Shown: positions 1 to 8,153, numbered from the stretch's first letter. The stretch is DNA of 64,000 bases from Pycnococcus provasolii (GCA_938743325.2 OW568873.1:62001-126000), one strand, 5' to 3'. The notes: a model not told the origin generated them from the sequence alone. Numbers and translations are program-made.

Positions 1-534
1 CGGCGTGAGCGCGAACGCGCGGACGAAGAGCTCGCAAGAAGGCTGCAGGCGCAGTTTGACGCAGAAGAGCAGGGAGGCGGCGACGGACACGCAACAAGAG
101 GAATACGGGGGTACGAGACGACGGGCGTGTCTCCCGCAAATTTCGAGCCCGGCGGCGTGACGAATACCGACACTCACGACGACCCGTTCGACGTCGCGCC
201 GCTGTCTGACGCGCTTGCGAGCGTTGGCACAGCTATCGGGCAAGGACTCAGCTGGCTTGGCGAGGCGTTCACAGAAGCCGTCGCAGATCCCCAGGAACCT
301 GAGCCTTCGAGTCAAGCGGGCGGGCGCGACGGTGCTGGTGAAGGTGTCACCGACGTCGACGCCGATGCGGTTGTTGTGGAGGGCGGTTCAGCCACGACGA
401 GAGAAGGCACTCACAGGCACCGCAGCGCGCTCCCTACGTCGACGTTGCCGACGTCCTCAGTCGCCGCCGTTCCGGCAGCCGCAGCGGCGAGCGATTCCGC
501 CACGCCACGGCGCGACAACAAGAAGGATGTGTAA
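1..534 (+). CDS. C-terminal part of an unrecognised protein (5' end outside window)
   Basis: Frame 1 is open from the first base to a TAA at 532-534, about 177 residues; the start lies left of the window. The visible N-terminal stretch is charged (motif DEELARRLQAQFDAEE), a pattern often seen in helical tails of ubiquitin-related proteins, but too short to assign a family. A segment rich in small and hydrophobic residues with one Trp (around nt 190-285) follows, then a low-complexity Ala/Ser/Thr/Pro tail. No catalytic motif is visible. A convergent AP-4 sigma gene ends 116 bp downstream. The acidic to small-residue composition and continuous frame support real coding sequence; the function is unknown. 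Confidence 0.55.
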   Translation, partial: RRERERADEELARRLQAQFDAEEQGGGDGHATRGIRGYETTGVSPANFEPGGVTNTDTHDDPFDVAPLSDALASVGTAIGQGLSWLGEAFTEAVADPQEPEPSSQAGGRDGAGEGVTDVDADAVVVEGGSATTREGTHRHRSALPTSTLPTSSVAAVPAAAAASDSATPRRDNKKDV

Positions 535-650
535 ACAAGTTGTGTTTTTTTTTGCTTGTGTTTGTAATTCTCTACAGAAGAAGAAGGAAAAGAGGAAGGC
601 AGAAACAAGCCAAAACCAAGTTTGCTTGAATTGCAGTACAGAGCACCACG

Positions 651-1100
651 TCATGCCCTTTCCTGCGCAATTTGTGCCTCAAGCGCCTGGAGCGGACTCA
701 CGACGTTCGTCCTGTTTGTTTCGTACACCGCGCCATCCATGATCATTTCGTCGATAACGTAGTGCGCCTTTTCGATGTGGAACATGATGTCGAGCTCGCA
801 CACGTTTCCGAAGTACTTGTCGAGCGTTTCGACAAGCGCGTGTATGAGCTCTAGCGTTGCGAGTTCGTTCTCCGAGTCGTCGATGCCGACGAGGAAGAAG
901 AGCGACGCGTATCTCCGGTAGACGACTTTGTAGTCGCGGTGCGGCAGGAACGAGCACGACGACTCGGGTCGCGCGAGGCACTTGCGCACGACCTCGCCTT
1001 CGAGCGCGCGTCGTTCGTCGACGCTGAGCGACTCGTCGGTGTACCGCGCGAGCCGCGTCTGGCCCTGCTTGTTGACTAGTAGGACGAACTTCAGCGCCAT
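651..1100 (-). CDS. AP4S1: AP-4 complex sigma (small) subunit
   Basis: A 149-residue sigma adaptin. Start chosen at MALKFVLLVNKQGQTRLARY, which is how AP-4 sigma chains begin (the VNKQGQTRL stretch is diagnostic); the open frame extends further upstream but that part has no homology. Further family signatures are the ISLAND-like YRRYASLFFLVG, then NELATLELIHALVETLDKYF, ELDIMFHIEKAHYVIDEM and ETNRTNVVSPL. The whole length matches the usual ~145 residues, in one exon. AP-4 is a cytosolic heterotetrameric coat at the trans-Golgi network that sorts cargo toward endosomes or the cell periphery. It ends convergently with the gene at 1-534 and shares a ~350-bp divergent promoter region with the secreted-protein gene at 1450. 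Confidence 0.93.
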   Translation of the reverse strand: MALKFVLLVNKQGQTRLARYTDESLSVDERRALEGEVVRKCLARPESSCSFLPHRDYKVVYRRYASLFFLVGIDDSENELATLELIHALVETLDKYFGNVCELDIMFHIEKAHYVIDEMIMDGAVYETNRTNVVSPLQALEAQIAQERA

Positions 1101-1449
1101 GGCGGAAGTTGCCAACCAAGCCGAAAGGGGAAAAAAAGGTGAGAAGAAACTAATTGGCCGCAGCAAACCCAGAAAAACGCCTCCCCCGAACCTTAGCTAA
1201 CCCTAACCCCCGAACCCTAACCCTTAGGGTTTTGTGAAGCATGATAAGTAGCATGTTCCTGTTCCTGTTCCCTCTTCTCTTTTTTTTTTTCTCTTTTCTT
1301 TCGAACTCTTCGCATGTTTATGTCACGTCATGAGGCGGGTCATTATATGAGTGGTCCCACGCATGTTGGTTTGGTTGGTTTGGTTTGGTCTCCTCGGCGT
1401 CTACTTCCTGGGTCGGCACTGCACGCCTCTTAGATTCATTCTTTGAATC
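1101..1449. promoter_or_regulatory. Divergent intergenic region with telomere-like motif and pyrimidine tract
   Basis: Separates the AP-4 sigma start (minus) from the secreted-protein start (plus). At about 1193-1236 it carries degenerate telomere-like copies (CTAACCCTAACCC, then CGAACCCTAACCCTTAGGG) ending in an inverted TTAGGG. At about 1251-1302 lies a C/T-only tract with a run of ten or more T on the plus strand. At 1361-1390 there are TTGGTTTGG repeats. Telo-box motifs in promoters of plant and algal housekeeping genes are known; whether this is one, or a repair scar, cannot be decided from sequence. Confidence 0.4.
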
Positions 1450-2496
1450 ATGGCGACGAAAATTGTCGCACTAGTAGGTCTTTCAGTGGTAACACTCGGC
1501 GCGAATGCGAAGCCGTATGGTGGTGATAACGGCGGCTACTACGGAAAGTACGGAGGTGGCAAGTACGGCGGCGTCTCGGACTCGTACGATGACGGCTACT
1601 ACAAAGGAAGCAAGTATGGCGGGTACGGGTACAATATGCCGAAGCCGAAGGTCAGTTGGTGGAAGCCTTGGTCGTGGAAGTACGCGAAGAAGAGCTACAG
1701 CTACGGCGACGAGTACGAGTACGGCTACGACAACGGCTTGACGAAGGCGGACTTGAGGGAGGCGGCGCACGCGTACGTCGGACTGAGTGAGACGCTCAAA
1801 CTAGATGAGTTCAGGGCTGTTCCTATGCCTCCGGGTACTACTACTACAGAGGCGGCTATTCCGAAACAAGCCCCTAACCAGTTTGAGTGCACGTGCGGTT
1901 GCAACGTCGGACATCAAGCCTTTGCGTGCATATCGTTCCTCTTTGACAAGGATGGCAACGAGATTCCCCCTCCTGAGGTTGGAGAGCTTTCCGCTCTTCA
2001 GAATGTCTACCAGCCAGTGGAAAATAATAAGTTCATTGGCACATCGCAGACAATTCTCACCAGTACTAGTCCCTCAAATATAACAGTAAAATCAACAACA
2101 AGGCTCCAGGGCAATTCAATGCCGCACTATGCTGGTGGCATGCGCATCAACACGATCACGGCAACGTCCGTTCAGTTCACCGACCCTAACGCCCCTATGG
2201 ACTTTCAAAGGGCGCCCTTAACGCAGGTTCAGAAGCAGAGTAAAGTGTTTTGTGACGGTCCGCAGGCTGTGTTTGACGGTTGTGAGTTGCGTTGCAATAA
2301 GGCGGTGGAAGATAAGCTGTTGGAGAGGAACGAGTTTGAGCAGAAGTGCAGGTTCATTAACCCCCTAATCTTTAACCCTATCGTAGGATTAGGGTTAGGG
2401 CCCGGCCCCGGCAACCAGCCCAACCAATTGGCGGCTATCGTAGGAGATGAACAGGATATTGTTCTTTTTCCATTTATTATACAATTCTTGTTGTAG
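1450..2496 (+). CDS. Secreted Gly/Tyr-rich protein with Cys-rich C-terminal part; 3' end disturbed
   Basis: The frame gives 348 residues. Residues 1-20 form a signal peptide (IVALVGLSVVTLGANA, cleavage probably after ANA). Residues 21-100 are strongly enriched in Gly, Tyr and Lys (GGYYGKYGGGKYGG), typical of extracellular matrix or adhesive proteins. The second half is globular, with Cys clusters (FECTCGCNVGHQAFAC and later CDGP...CELRC). I do not recognise a family. The last ~45 codons are suspicious: from about nt 2365 the sequence becomes telomere-like, and from about 2440 it is the complement of a decayed transposase, so the native C-terminus probably ended near the EQKCRF stretch or was replaced. 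No intron is evident. Confidence 0.6.
   Translation: MATKIVALVGLSVVTLGANAKPYGGDNGGYYGKYGGGKYGGVSDSYDDGYYKGSKYGGYGYNMPKPKVSWWKPWSWKYAKKSYSYGDEYEYGYDNGLTKADLREAAHAYVGLSETLKLDEFRAVPMPPGTTTTEAAIPKQAPNQFECTCGCNVGHQAFACISFLFDKDGNEIPPPEVGELSALQNVYQPVENNKFIGTSQTILTSTSPSNITVKSTTRLQGNSMPHYAGGMRINTITATSVQFTDPNAPMDFQRAPLTQVQKQSKVFCDGPQAVFDGCELRCNKAVEDKLLERNEFEQKCRFINPLIFNPIVGLGLGPGPGNQPNQLAAIVGDEQDIVLFPFIIQFLL
2371..2446. repeat. Telomere-like patch flanked by an 11-bp direct repeat
   Basis: TTTAACCCTATCGTAGGATTAGGGTTAGGG at reading level: one CCCTA unit facing two TTAGGG units. The 11-mer CTATCGTAGGA occurs at 2378-2388 and again at 2435-2445, bracketing the TTAGGG units and a GC-rich stretch. The same AACCCTATCGTA string sits beside the telomere-like array at 14126-14169. 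This looks like a junction or insertion scar at the end of the secreted-protein gene. Confidence 0.45.
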
Positions 2497-3162
2497 ATTG
2501 AGTCCAGGAAACGATTTGGCATTCGGTTTAGCAATAGGTCTAATTGTGCCGTCCACGAAGGCCCATATGTCGACCGGAATCGTTCCATGTCGCTCTGGCG
2601 GCACCACACTCTTGAGCTTTCTATGTATGCACGCAGCGTATAACGGCATTCTCGGCTGTACCCACGAGAGGTTGTCCATCCTTCTGCGAACATGATGCTC
2701 GAACAACCAGTCCACCATGTACAGGTTGATGTCGCTCAAGGCAGTACTGTCACGTCGAAACAACAACTCAAACTGAGACCAACGCCGGCCGTCTCGCAAC
2801 CTCGCCAACATCAACAAGAAAGCGGACTCACCCGGCCAAACGTACCTGTGTTTTGTTTTTATCCTCGCTGGGAGGTGAAGAGCTGTCATCACTTTCCGCA
2901 GGTCTTTTTTTGACCGAAATCCAAACAGTTGATGGACGTTTTCTTCTGTGAAGTCGTCTAAGGTCGGCGCACCTCCCATGGCGTAGTGAGAACGTTCGCG
3001 CCGCGGTCGGTCCGTGCTCAATCTACGCGCCTTCAAGAAACAAAGAACGGGAAGCATGGCAGGCACCTTTGGTGCTAAAAGACACAAGCGCATGAGCTTT
3101 AGTTTGCGGTATTCCCTGCGCCACGCGAACTTGGTTATGCCCTTCGGAACCGGAGCCCCCAT
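2440..3162 (-). pseudogene. Decayed PIF/Harbinger-type transposase (DNA transposon remnant)
   Basis: On the minus strand a frame with Harbinger DDE transposase features runs from about 3162 (MGAPVPKG) down to about 2470. Visible features are a helix-rich region (LLMLARLRDGRRWSQFELLF) and the block around the first catalytic Asp, IWAFVDGTIRPIAKP, followed by QQELYN. Homology stops right after LYN, where the family normally continues into the rest of the DDE core, so the catalytic C-terminal half is gone and the frame runs into the telomere-like patch and the neighbouring gene's 3' end. No partner (Myb-like) gene or terminal inverted repeats could be placed. A plain DNA transposon fossil, unable to act as it stands. 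Confidence 0.7.
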
Positions 3163-3204
3163 GGCACGACGCGCGCAAGGGTTACGCCAAGCTAGACTGC
3201 AGAC

Positions 3205-3260
3205 TGCGGCAGTGGATGCGCAGTGGATGCGCAGTGGATGCGCGGATGGATGGATGAGGT
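3205..3260. repeat. Short tandem repeat (GTGGATGCGCA units)
   Basis: Three tandem 11-bp units with the core GTGGATGCGCA (about 3210-3245), followed by degenerate GGATGGATG. Lies just upstream of the fold-back repeat and inside transposon-derived sequence. Confidence 0.6.
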
Positions 3261-3374
3261 ACTCGTGGGTTGCCTGCCACGACTTGCCAGCACTTGACAG
3301 GACTGGACACTGGACAGGACAACGACCTGGGATACGTCGTAGGTGCAGAATGCATGAGTGGTAGGGGAAGAGTC

Positions 3375-3497
3375 CCAGGGACGCTTGCAAGAGGTCCTGG
3401 GAGGAACTCTTCCGGCCGATTTTCGCCCGGAAGAGGTCCAAAAAAAGAGGTCCGGACCTCTTCGAGCTCTCCGAGGGACGCTTGCAAGCGTCCCTGG
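3375..3497. mobile_element. Fold-back / MITE-like inverted repeat
   Basis: A perfect 17-bp inverted repeat: CCAGGGACGCTTGCAAG at 3375-3391 and its complement at 3481-3497. The right arm is itself the half of a 22-bp perfect palindrome (3474-3495). The interior holds further self-complementary pieces (CTTCCGG...CCGGAAG; GAGGTCCGGACCTC). The whole 123 bp can fold on itself and codes for nothing; this fits a small non-autonomous DNA element. No target duplication could be read with confidence. Confidence 0.5.
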
Positions 3498-3718
3498 AAG
3501 AGGAATTCCTCTTTGCACGTACACTCTAATGTATCAGCTGGTGACCATACCACGGGTAGCCGCCTGTGGCATAGACGTCGGAGAGTTACTCGACGTGCAC
3601 CGGGAAATCCTCGCGTGGCGCGGCGTCTGGCGCGCCGACGCACCACTTTTCGGGTGGATATCGGACCCCACCAAGCAGCTGACGCCGAAGGGAACGCAGG
3701 TAATGGAGCGACTGCACA

Positions 3719-3960
3719 CCATGGACTGTGGAAGACGCATTCGCATCTGCAGTTCCAGATGGTTTTGAGGGCTATGCTGTGGATAAGAGCCCATAGCGGG
3801 AGGTGATGGTTGTTGCGAGCTTTGTGTTGTTGTTGAATTGGAGGAGCGTTGAGTGCCTCAGCCTGATCTTCCCATGACATGGGTTGTGGCGTTACAGTGG
3901 TTTGTGGGTTGGATGGGGGGTTGAGAATGAATCCTGAGGTCATGGCGAATAGTGAAGATC
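3719..3960 (-). mobile_element. Possible non-LTR retrotransposon (LINE) C-terminal remnant
   Basis: On the minus strand about 80 codons end in WALIHSIALKTIWNCRCECV, which resembles the Trp-rich segment found after the reverse transcriptase in many plant and protist LINE ORF2 proteins (pattern W..L...LWxIWxxR). Upstream is a low-complexity linker (PPSNPQTTVTPQPMSWEDQA). No reverse-transcriptase core is present. On the plus strand 3520-3767 is also open, with protein-like composition (GELLDVHREILAWRGVWRAD), and could be another decayed insert. Both calls rest on short matches. Confidence 0.3.
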
Positions 3961-4129
3961 GCAATTCCTGCATTGGGATGGCAGCGTCGATGCCTAGGTG
4001 TGTTACAAACAAAACCCTAAAGTACTTTACTTGCCCCCCTTCTTCTCTTCCTCTCCAGAGTGCCTCCGAGGCTTTGACGACGTCGTCCTCTTTTTCGGCC
4101 TCTCCCAACTTCGCCTAGCTACTCAGAGC

Positions 4130-4402
4130 ATGCCGCCGCCGCCGTCAGCAATGTCGCCGCTCGCCATGTACCGCAACCTCGTGCGTGCCGCTCGCTCGTT
4201 CCAAGACTACAACGTGCGCGAATACGCACTCAGACGCGTACGATCGGGATTCAAGGAAAACGCGTCCACAGATGCGGTACAGGCTGAACTTTTGATGCAT
4301 AAGGCTACAAAAGAACTGCGAACCATGCAAAGGCAAGCGACCGTGTACAACCTATACGCGGGGGGAATGAAAAGCATACTCGAAACGAAGGGTGTCGCAT
4401 AA
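4130..4402 (+). CDS. ISD11: ISD11 / LYRM4, LYR-motif protein of the mitochondrial Fe-S cluster machinery
   Basis: A 90-residue protein beginning MPPPPSAMSPLAMYRNLVRA. The LYR-type tripeptide is present as MYR (13-15), followed by the family pattern SFQDYNVREYALRRVRSGFKEN, close to the human YNYRTYAVRRIRDAFREN segment, and by a C-terminal helix (KATKELRTMQRQATVYNLY). Length matches the family. ISD11 binds the cysteine desulfurase NFS1 together with acyl carrier protein and stabilises it in the mitochondrial matrix; the basic N-terminal helix may double as import signal. It is convergent with the methyltransferase gene at 4587, and a copy of the short repeat lies 36 bp after its stop. Start chosen as the first ATG before the conserved domain. 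Confidence 0.9.
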   Translation: MPPPPSAMSPLAMYRNLVRAARSFQDYNVREYALRRVRSGFKENASTDAVQAELLMHKATKELRTMQRQATVYNLYAGGMKSILETKGVA

Positions 4403-4438
4403 ATAGTCCGCCCCTGTAAATAATGTGGCTGTACCAAG

Positions 4439-4517
4439 CTAAGATCGATCATGTAGGAATAGGGACGGCGGGTCACTTCGTCCAACGGTCGTCCACTCAC
4501 ACACGTTCACACTCACC
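4439..4517 (-). repeat. Short interspersed 3'-region repeat, copy A
   Basis: Contains CTAAGATCGATCATG at one end and CCAACGGTCGTCCACTCACA further on. Similar strings occur at 17398-17483, 29597-29729 and 61327-61465. It lies 36 bp downstream of the ISD11 stop, reading in the ISD11 sense, and in the gap before the convergent methyltransferase gene. Strand is given relative to the orientation of copies B and C. Confidence 0.6.
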
Positions 4518-4586
4518 GCGATGGGCGCTTTTCATTGGCGTCCGGCGTGTAAGGGCTCGTAAACAACAACAATGCTAGTAGGTAAC

Positions 4587-5768
4587 TTACTTTTTCGTAC
4601 ACGAAATCATGCCGTACGTCAACAGGCCGTCGCTGAACGCGCGGTGCATCCTCTCCAGCGTGACAATGTCGCGCAAGGTGCGGTACCACGCGCGTGGTCG
4701 GCTGAACACCGTCCACGGGTCGTACACACCAGCCCAAACGCTGTGACGCCAACTCGGTATCGTCTGCTGTGCCCAGTCATCCGTCGTGATGTCCGTCGCC
4801 ATGCCGCTGCGCTCGCAGACGCGAGCGTACTCCTCGTAGCTGATGAAGTACGGGTGAGCCCACTCGCGGTAGAGAAAGTCGAGCCGAGACTTCTCCTCGT
4901 CGGTGAAACCGACGAGATTCTCGTACGCGTTCGCCATCGCCTCTTCGCTCGCACCCGAAGCCTTGAGCGCGTCGAGGTTGTCGCGCTGGCACCAGGTTGC
5001 GATGATGAGACGACCGCCAGGCTTGAGCACGCGAAGCATCTCGTTGACATACTTTGTCTTGTCGGGCATGTGCTCGCCGCTCTCGCACGCCCACACCATG
5101 TCGAACGAGTTGTCTGGATACTCCATGTTCAGCGCGTCCTTGAGCTCAAACTTTGCATTGGGAACGTCCTGCTCCTTGGCGAGTTGCGTCGCGCGTTCCA
5201 CCTGCTTTTCGCTAATGGTGATACCCGTAACGGTGGCATTCGGAAGGAGCTCCTTCGCAAGGTAGCGCGACGTTCCGCCGATGCCGCAGCCGACGTCGAG
5301 AACAGTCTTGACGTTAGAGGTGTCGATCGGCTGCGTTCCCCAGTGGAACATCTCGTCGATGAAGTCGTACTTCGCCTGCTTGAAGTCCTTCTTCTTGTAT
5401 CCCTCGGCGCGTTCCTCGTCGCTGTAGTATCCGAGGTGGATGTGCTCGCCCCAGTAGTACTCGAGTATGCCCTCGTCGTGCCATGCGTCATACTCCTTGC
5501 CCACCTGCGCACCTTCCTTGTACTCGCGTGCAGGCGTGTCCAGGACGCGCTTCACCGCAAGTCCCGCCGCGGCGATCGCCGCCGCGGAGCCCGCCGCTAC
5601 GATTGCGGGCGATCCCAGCGGTGCGTTTTGCGTGTTTGTTGGCACCGCCGCCGACGCCGCGAGGTTGGGCACAGCGACGGATGCGGGCGTGTGCTTGTTC
5701 GAAGACGCGTGCGCGTGTGTGCGCGCGCGGGAGGAGAGGCGCGAGCGCACCAAGCGAGGCGTCGGCAT
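4587..5768 (-). CDS. 2-methyl-6-phytyl/solanyl-1,4-benzoquinol methyltransferase, cyanobacterial type (chloroplast)
   Basis: A 393-residue SAM-dependent methyltransferase. Residues 1-50 are rich in Arg, Ser, Ala and Thr like a plastid transit peptide, followed by a hydrophobic Ala-rich helix (54-72). The catalytic part has EYYWGEHIHLGYY (103-115) and SAM motif I VLDVGCGIGGTSR (156-168), then AFELKDA-type motif II region, SFDMVWACESGEHMPDK and RVLKPGGRLIIATW. The pattern AYDxWxxDGILEYYWGDHIHLG is that of cyanobacterial MPBQ/MSBQ methyltransferase (Synechocystis sll0418). That enzyme methylates the ring in tocopherol and plastoquinone synthesis. Gamma-tocopherol methyltransferase is the closest alternative. 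The C-terminal extension matches in length. Single exon; 3' end convergent with ISD11, 5' end 168 bp from the next minus-strand gene's stop. Confidence 0.82.
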   Translation of the reverse strand: MPTPRLVRSRLSSRARTHAHASSNKHTPASVAVPNLAASAAVPTNTQNAPLGSPAIVAAGSAAAIAAAGLAVKRVLDTPAREYKEGAQVGKEYDAWHDEGILEYYWGEHIHLGYYSDEERAEGYKKKDFKQAKYDFIDEMFHWGTQPIDTSNVKTVLDVGCGIGGTSRYLAKELLPNATVTGITISEKQVERATQLAKEQDVPNAKFELKDALNMEYPDNSFDMVWACESGEHMPDKTKYVNEMLRVLKPGGRLIIATWCQRDNLDALKASGASEEAMANAYENLVGFTDEEKSRLDFLYREWAHPYFISYEEYARVCERSGMATDITTDDWAQQTIPSWRHSVWAGVYDPWTVFSRPRAWYRTLRDIVTLERMHRAFSDGLLTYGMISCTKK

Positions 5769-5936
5769 GTCACCTGCTCAAGAATCGGAGGTGGGAGACC
5801 AAGGCGAGATCGGGGGGAGGAGTTGGGGGTTTGATTTGCTCTGCATGCCGGGGTGGATTATTCGGGTTTGGAAAGGAACAAGGGGAAACGCGATTGACGA
5901 GGTAAACTTTTATTATTCGCTTGAGCTTGTCACTTT

Positions 5937-6926
5937 CTAGAATGCGCGCCCGTACTCCGTGCGCCATGGCGTTGCCAGAGCAGGCGCCGTCTCGGCGCGC
6001 GAGTCTTTTGAGAACCACTTGCTCCGGTAAGCGTTCAGCTCAGGCAACGCGGGGCGGTGCTCCTCGCGAATGCCGCACAGAACGCGGCTCTTCGTGTCGC
6101 TCGCGCGACTGCGCTTCTGAAATTCAAGGCGGTCCTTCTCGCCGTACACGCTCGAGCCGACGGACTTGAACATGTGCGTGGGAGCGGTGCCCACCCAGTA
6201 GCACCCGCTCATGTTCGGGTCTTTCGCTGACACGTCCGCTCGCTCGTTCGAGTAGTTTATGTAGTTTGGCCTTCGCTCGTTCAAGAGCTGGTAGGTGTGA
6301 CTGCGGTAGTCGTCGCGCACTCCACGCACCTTTGCGACGACCGGCGAGCTATTCTTCTTCTTGGTGTACAGCCTTGACGCCTCCTTGAGCGTCTTGGAGG
6401 CGACGCTCTCGTACGTGGTTGGCTGGCGCTCCGACACGGTTCCGCTGTGGTAGGCCGCGTCGTGGCGCTCCTCGACCCAGTTGTCGACGTTGCTTCCCGG
6501 TCGGAATGTGCGGCTGCCGGCGTAGTAGTCCTTCCAGATGAGCTCGAGTCGCTCACTGCGCAGGTGGTTGATGTTAATGCTCGTCGGTCTGTCGCTGAGC
6601 TGCGTGGGAAGGCTTCGCACCGTTCCGCTCGTCTCGCTGAGCGGCCCGAGGCTGTGCTTGAATGCTCCCGTGGGAAGCGCGTCGAGGCTTCCGTAGTCCT
6701 TGAGCGTTTTGTATGCGGTTCGTGGAGGTCTTGCGAGTATGGAGTTTTTCTGAATTCGCAGCGTCTCCCCCACGACGGGCGTCGCGGGCGTGAGCACGCC
6801 GGTGAAGGTGTTTCCCTTGGAGGCGTCCTTGGCGGAGTTGCCGTCGAGCGCCTTGTACCAGTACGTGCCGCGGTAGTGGTCGGCGCGCGTGTCGAGGTGG
6901 GCCGCGTGCGCGCGTGGCGTCGGCAT
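5937..6926 (-). CDS. Unrecognised basic, Tyr-rich protein (possible axonemal inner-tubule type)
   Basis: 329 residues from the ATG at 6924-6926 (MPTPRAHAAHLDT); an open extension upstream to 7094 is low complexity and probably untranslated. No signal peptide, no membrane helix, no coiled coil. The protein is basic, rich in Tyr, Arg, Ser and Asn, with short aromatic motifs (DHYRGTYWYKALDG, LELIWKDYYAG, ERRPNYINYSNER, TPWRTEYGRAF) and little predicted globular core. Extended basic proteins with scattered Tyr/Trp motifs of this kind are common among microtubule inner proteins of cilia, but no specific family is recognised; that is a guess from composition. Same strand as the methyltransferase, so not divergently paired with it. 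Confidence 0.6.
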   Translation of the reverse strand: MPTPRAHAAHLDTRADHYRGTYWYKALDGNSAKDASKGNTFTGVLTPATPVVGETLRIQKNSILARPPRTAYKTLKDYGSLDALPTGAFKHSLGPLSETSGTVRSLPTQLSDRPTSININHLRSERLELIWKDYYAGSRTFRPGSNVDNWVEERHDAAYHSGTVSERQPTTYESVASKTLKEASRLYTKKKNSSPVVAKVRGVRDDYRSHTYQLLNERRPNYINYSNERADVSAKDPNMSGCYWVGTAPTHMFKSVGSSVYGEKDRLEFQKRSRASDTKSRVLCGIREEHRPALPELNAYRSKWFSKDSRAETAPALATPWRTEYGRAF

Positions 6927-7649
6927 CAGCAAGACAAAGAACCCTGAAGAGTTGTTTGTTTGATGGGAACGAAGGCGATGTTGATGTTGATTGATGGGAG
7001 AGAACCGAACCGAACCAACTGCAGGTGAGAAGGGGAGGAAGGGAGAAGAGGAAGAGGAGAGGAGGTGCCGTTCAGCAGCCTTCCCAAAGTACAAAGTATG
7101 TACTTCTACCTCGCATCCATCGGCATCACATCAATCGCACCCTTGCAGGAATGATGAAGGCCTTGCAGGAAGGCCTTGCAAGTTGCAACGCCTGGCTGGG
7201 GAGGAATAATGAGAGGGGGAGGGACTGAGGAGGGAGGGGGAGAGGAGTGAGAGGGGGTGGGAACTGGGAAGGAGGCGGGGCAAGGGGCTGAGGTGCTGAG
7301 GGGGGTAGTAAAGGAAAAACAGAGTGGCGAGGACCTGTGGCGAGTGGACGAACGTTCGGGACTGGTGCGCCAGTGGTCGGGGAAAGGAATCCCACAGGCA
7401 GAGAGGACCGTCAGAGGGCAGGGAGAAGGGTAAAGTTGACCACCTCTTCAAACGTCATACAACACCGGCCGCGAAATTGCAAGCTCTTGCAAGGTCTTGC
7501 AAGGTTGGTCGAGAGAAAGATTCCGCCTCTCCTCTGCTCTCCTCTGCTCCGTGTCCGAGTCACATCACAGCTGGTGCTCTCTCCCTTGGAAGTGTTCTCC
7601 TCTCCGCCGCCGCCGTTAAGAGCGTGCTCTTCCCATCAACCACCTCACC
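6927..7649. other. Intergenic region with G-rich tract and CTTGCAAGG motifs
   Basis: Divergent promoter region of the genes at 6926 (minus) and 7650 (plus). From about 7193 to 7310 the plus strand is almost all purine with many GGG runs, so G-quadruplex formation is possible. Repeated CTTGCAGG/CTTGCAAGG words cluster at 7143-7186 and 7487-7507. No coding signal is convincing here. Confidence 0.4.
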
Positions 7650-8153
7650 ATGCCCGCGTCCAAGTCGTCCGCGGACTTCCTCGCCAAGTCCAACGCAAAC
7701 AGCGACATGGAGAACTGGAGGCAGAGAGTGCATAGCGAACTCAAGGCGGAAAACCAATTCCCAAACGAATGGTCGTGGGTAGCGGAGAGACGATCGCAGC
7801 AAGCTATGTCGATGCAAGAGCACGCGAGAATCCTACAACGCGTACCCACGCTGCACCGACCGAAGGAAATGCACGACGCGCTGGACCTATTCGCGAAGGA
7901 GGAATTCGCGAGGTTCTACCACCACCGACGAAAGGCGGCGGAGGTGAAGTACAACCTGGACAACATTCGACAAACGCCGAGGGAGAGCGTGCACGACGCA
8001 ATTCGGTTCCCGAAAGAAGGGGTACAATCGAAGCAGCCGCAGGCGGCGACGAGACGTCCTCCTCGTAGACCACGCCACAATGTCACCACCCAGGCGGACT
8101 ACGGCCACGGACGCAACTTGGAAACAATACCTATGAAACTTTATTTTCGATAA
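7650..8153 (+). CDS. Unrecognised small basic protein
   Basis: 167 residues, from MPASKSSADFLAKSN to a TAA at 8151-8153. The middle is helical and charged (MQEHARILQRVPTLHRPKEM, ALDLFAKEEFARFYHHRRKA), the C-terminal third is basic with a Tyr/Gly motif (TTQADYGHG). No targeting signal or membrane helix. I do not recognise the family. The A+C-rich Kozak-like context (ACCATGC) and good codon bias support translation. It is convergent with the calpain-III-like gene, whose stop lies 117 bp away. Confidence 0.6.
   Translation: MPASKSSADFLAKSNANSDMENWRQRVHSELKAENQFPNEWSWVAERRSQQAMSMQEHARILQRVPTLHRPKEMHDALDLFAKEEFARFYHHRRKAAEVKYNLDNIRQTPRESVHDAIRFPKEGVQSKQPQAATRRPPRRPRHNVTTQADYGHGRNLETIPMKLYFR

Noticed and set aside
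3182-4108. A 308-codon minus-strand frame as one protein
   Set aside because: It crosses the fold-back repeat and two unrelated remnants; only the 3719-3960 part has any family-like feature.
4572-5834. Long plus-strand open frame opposite the methyltransferase gene
   Set aside because: It is the complement of a conserved enzyme gene; its Arg/Val-rich composition follows from GC-rich codons on the other strand.
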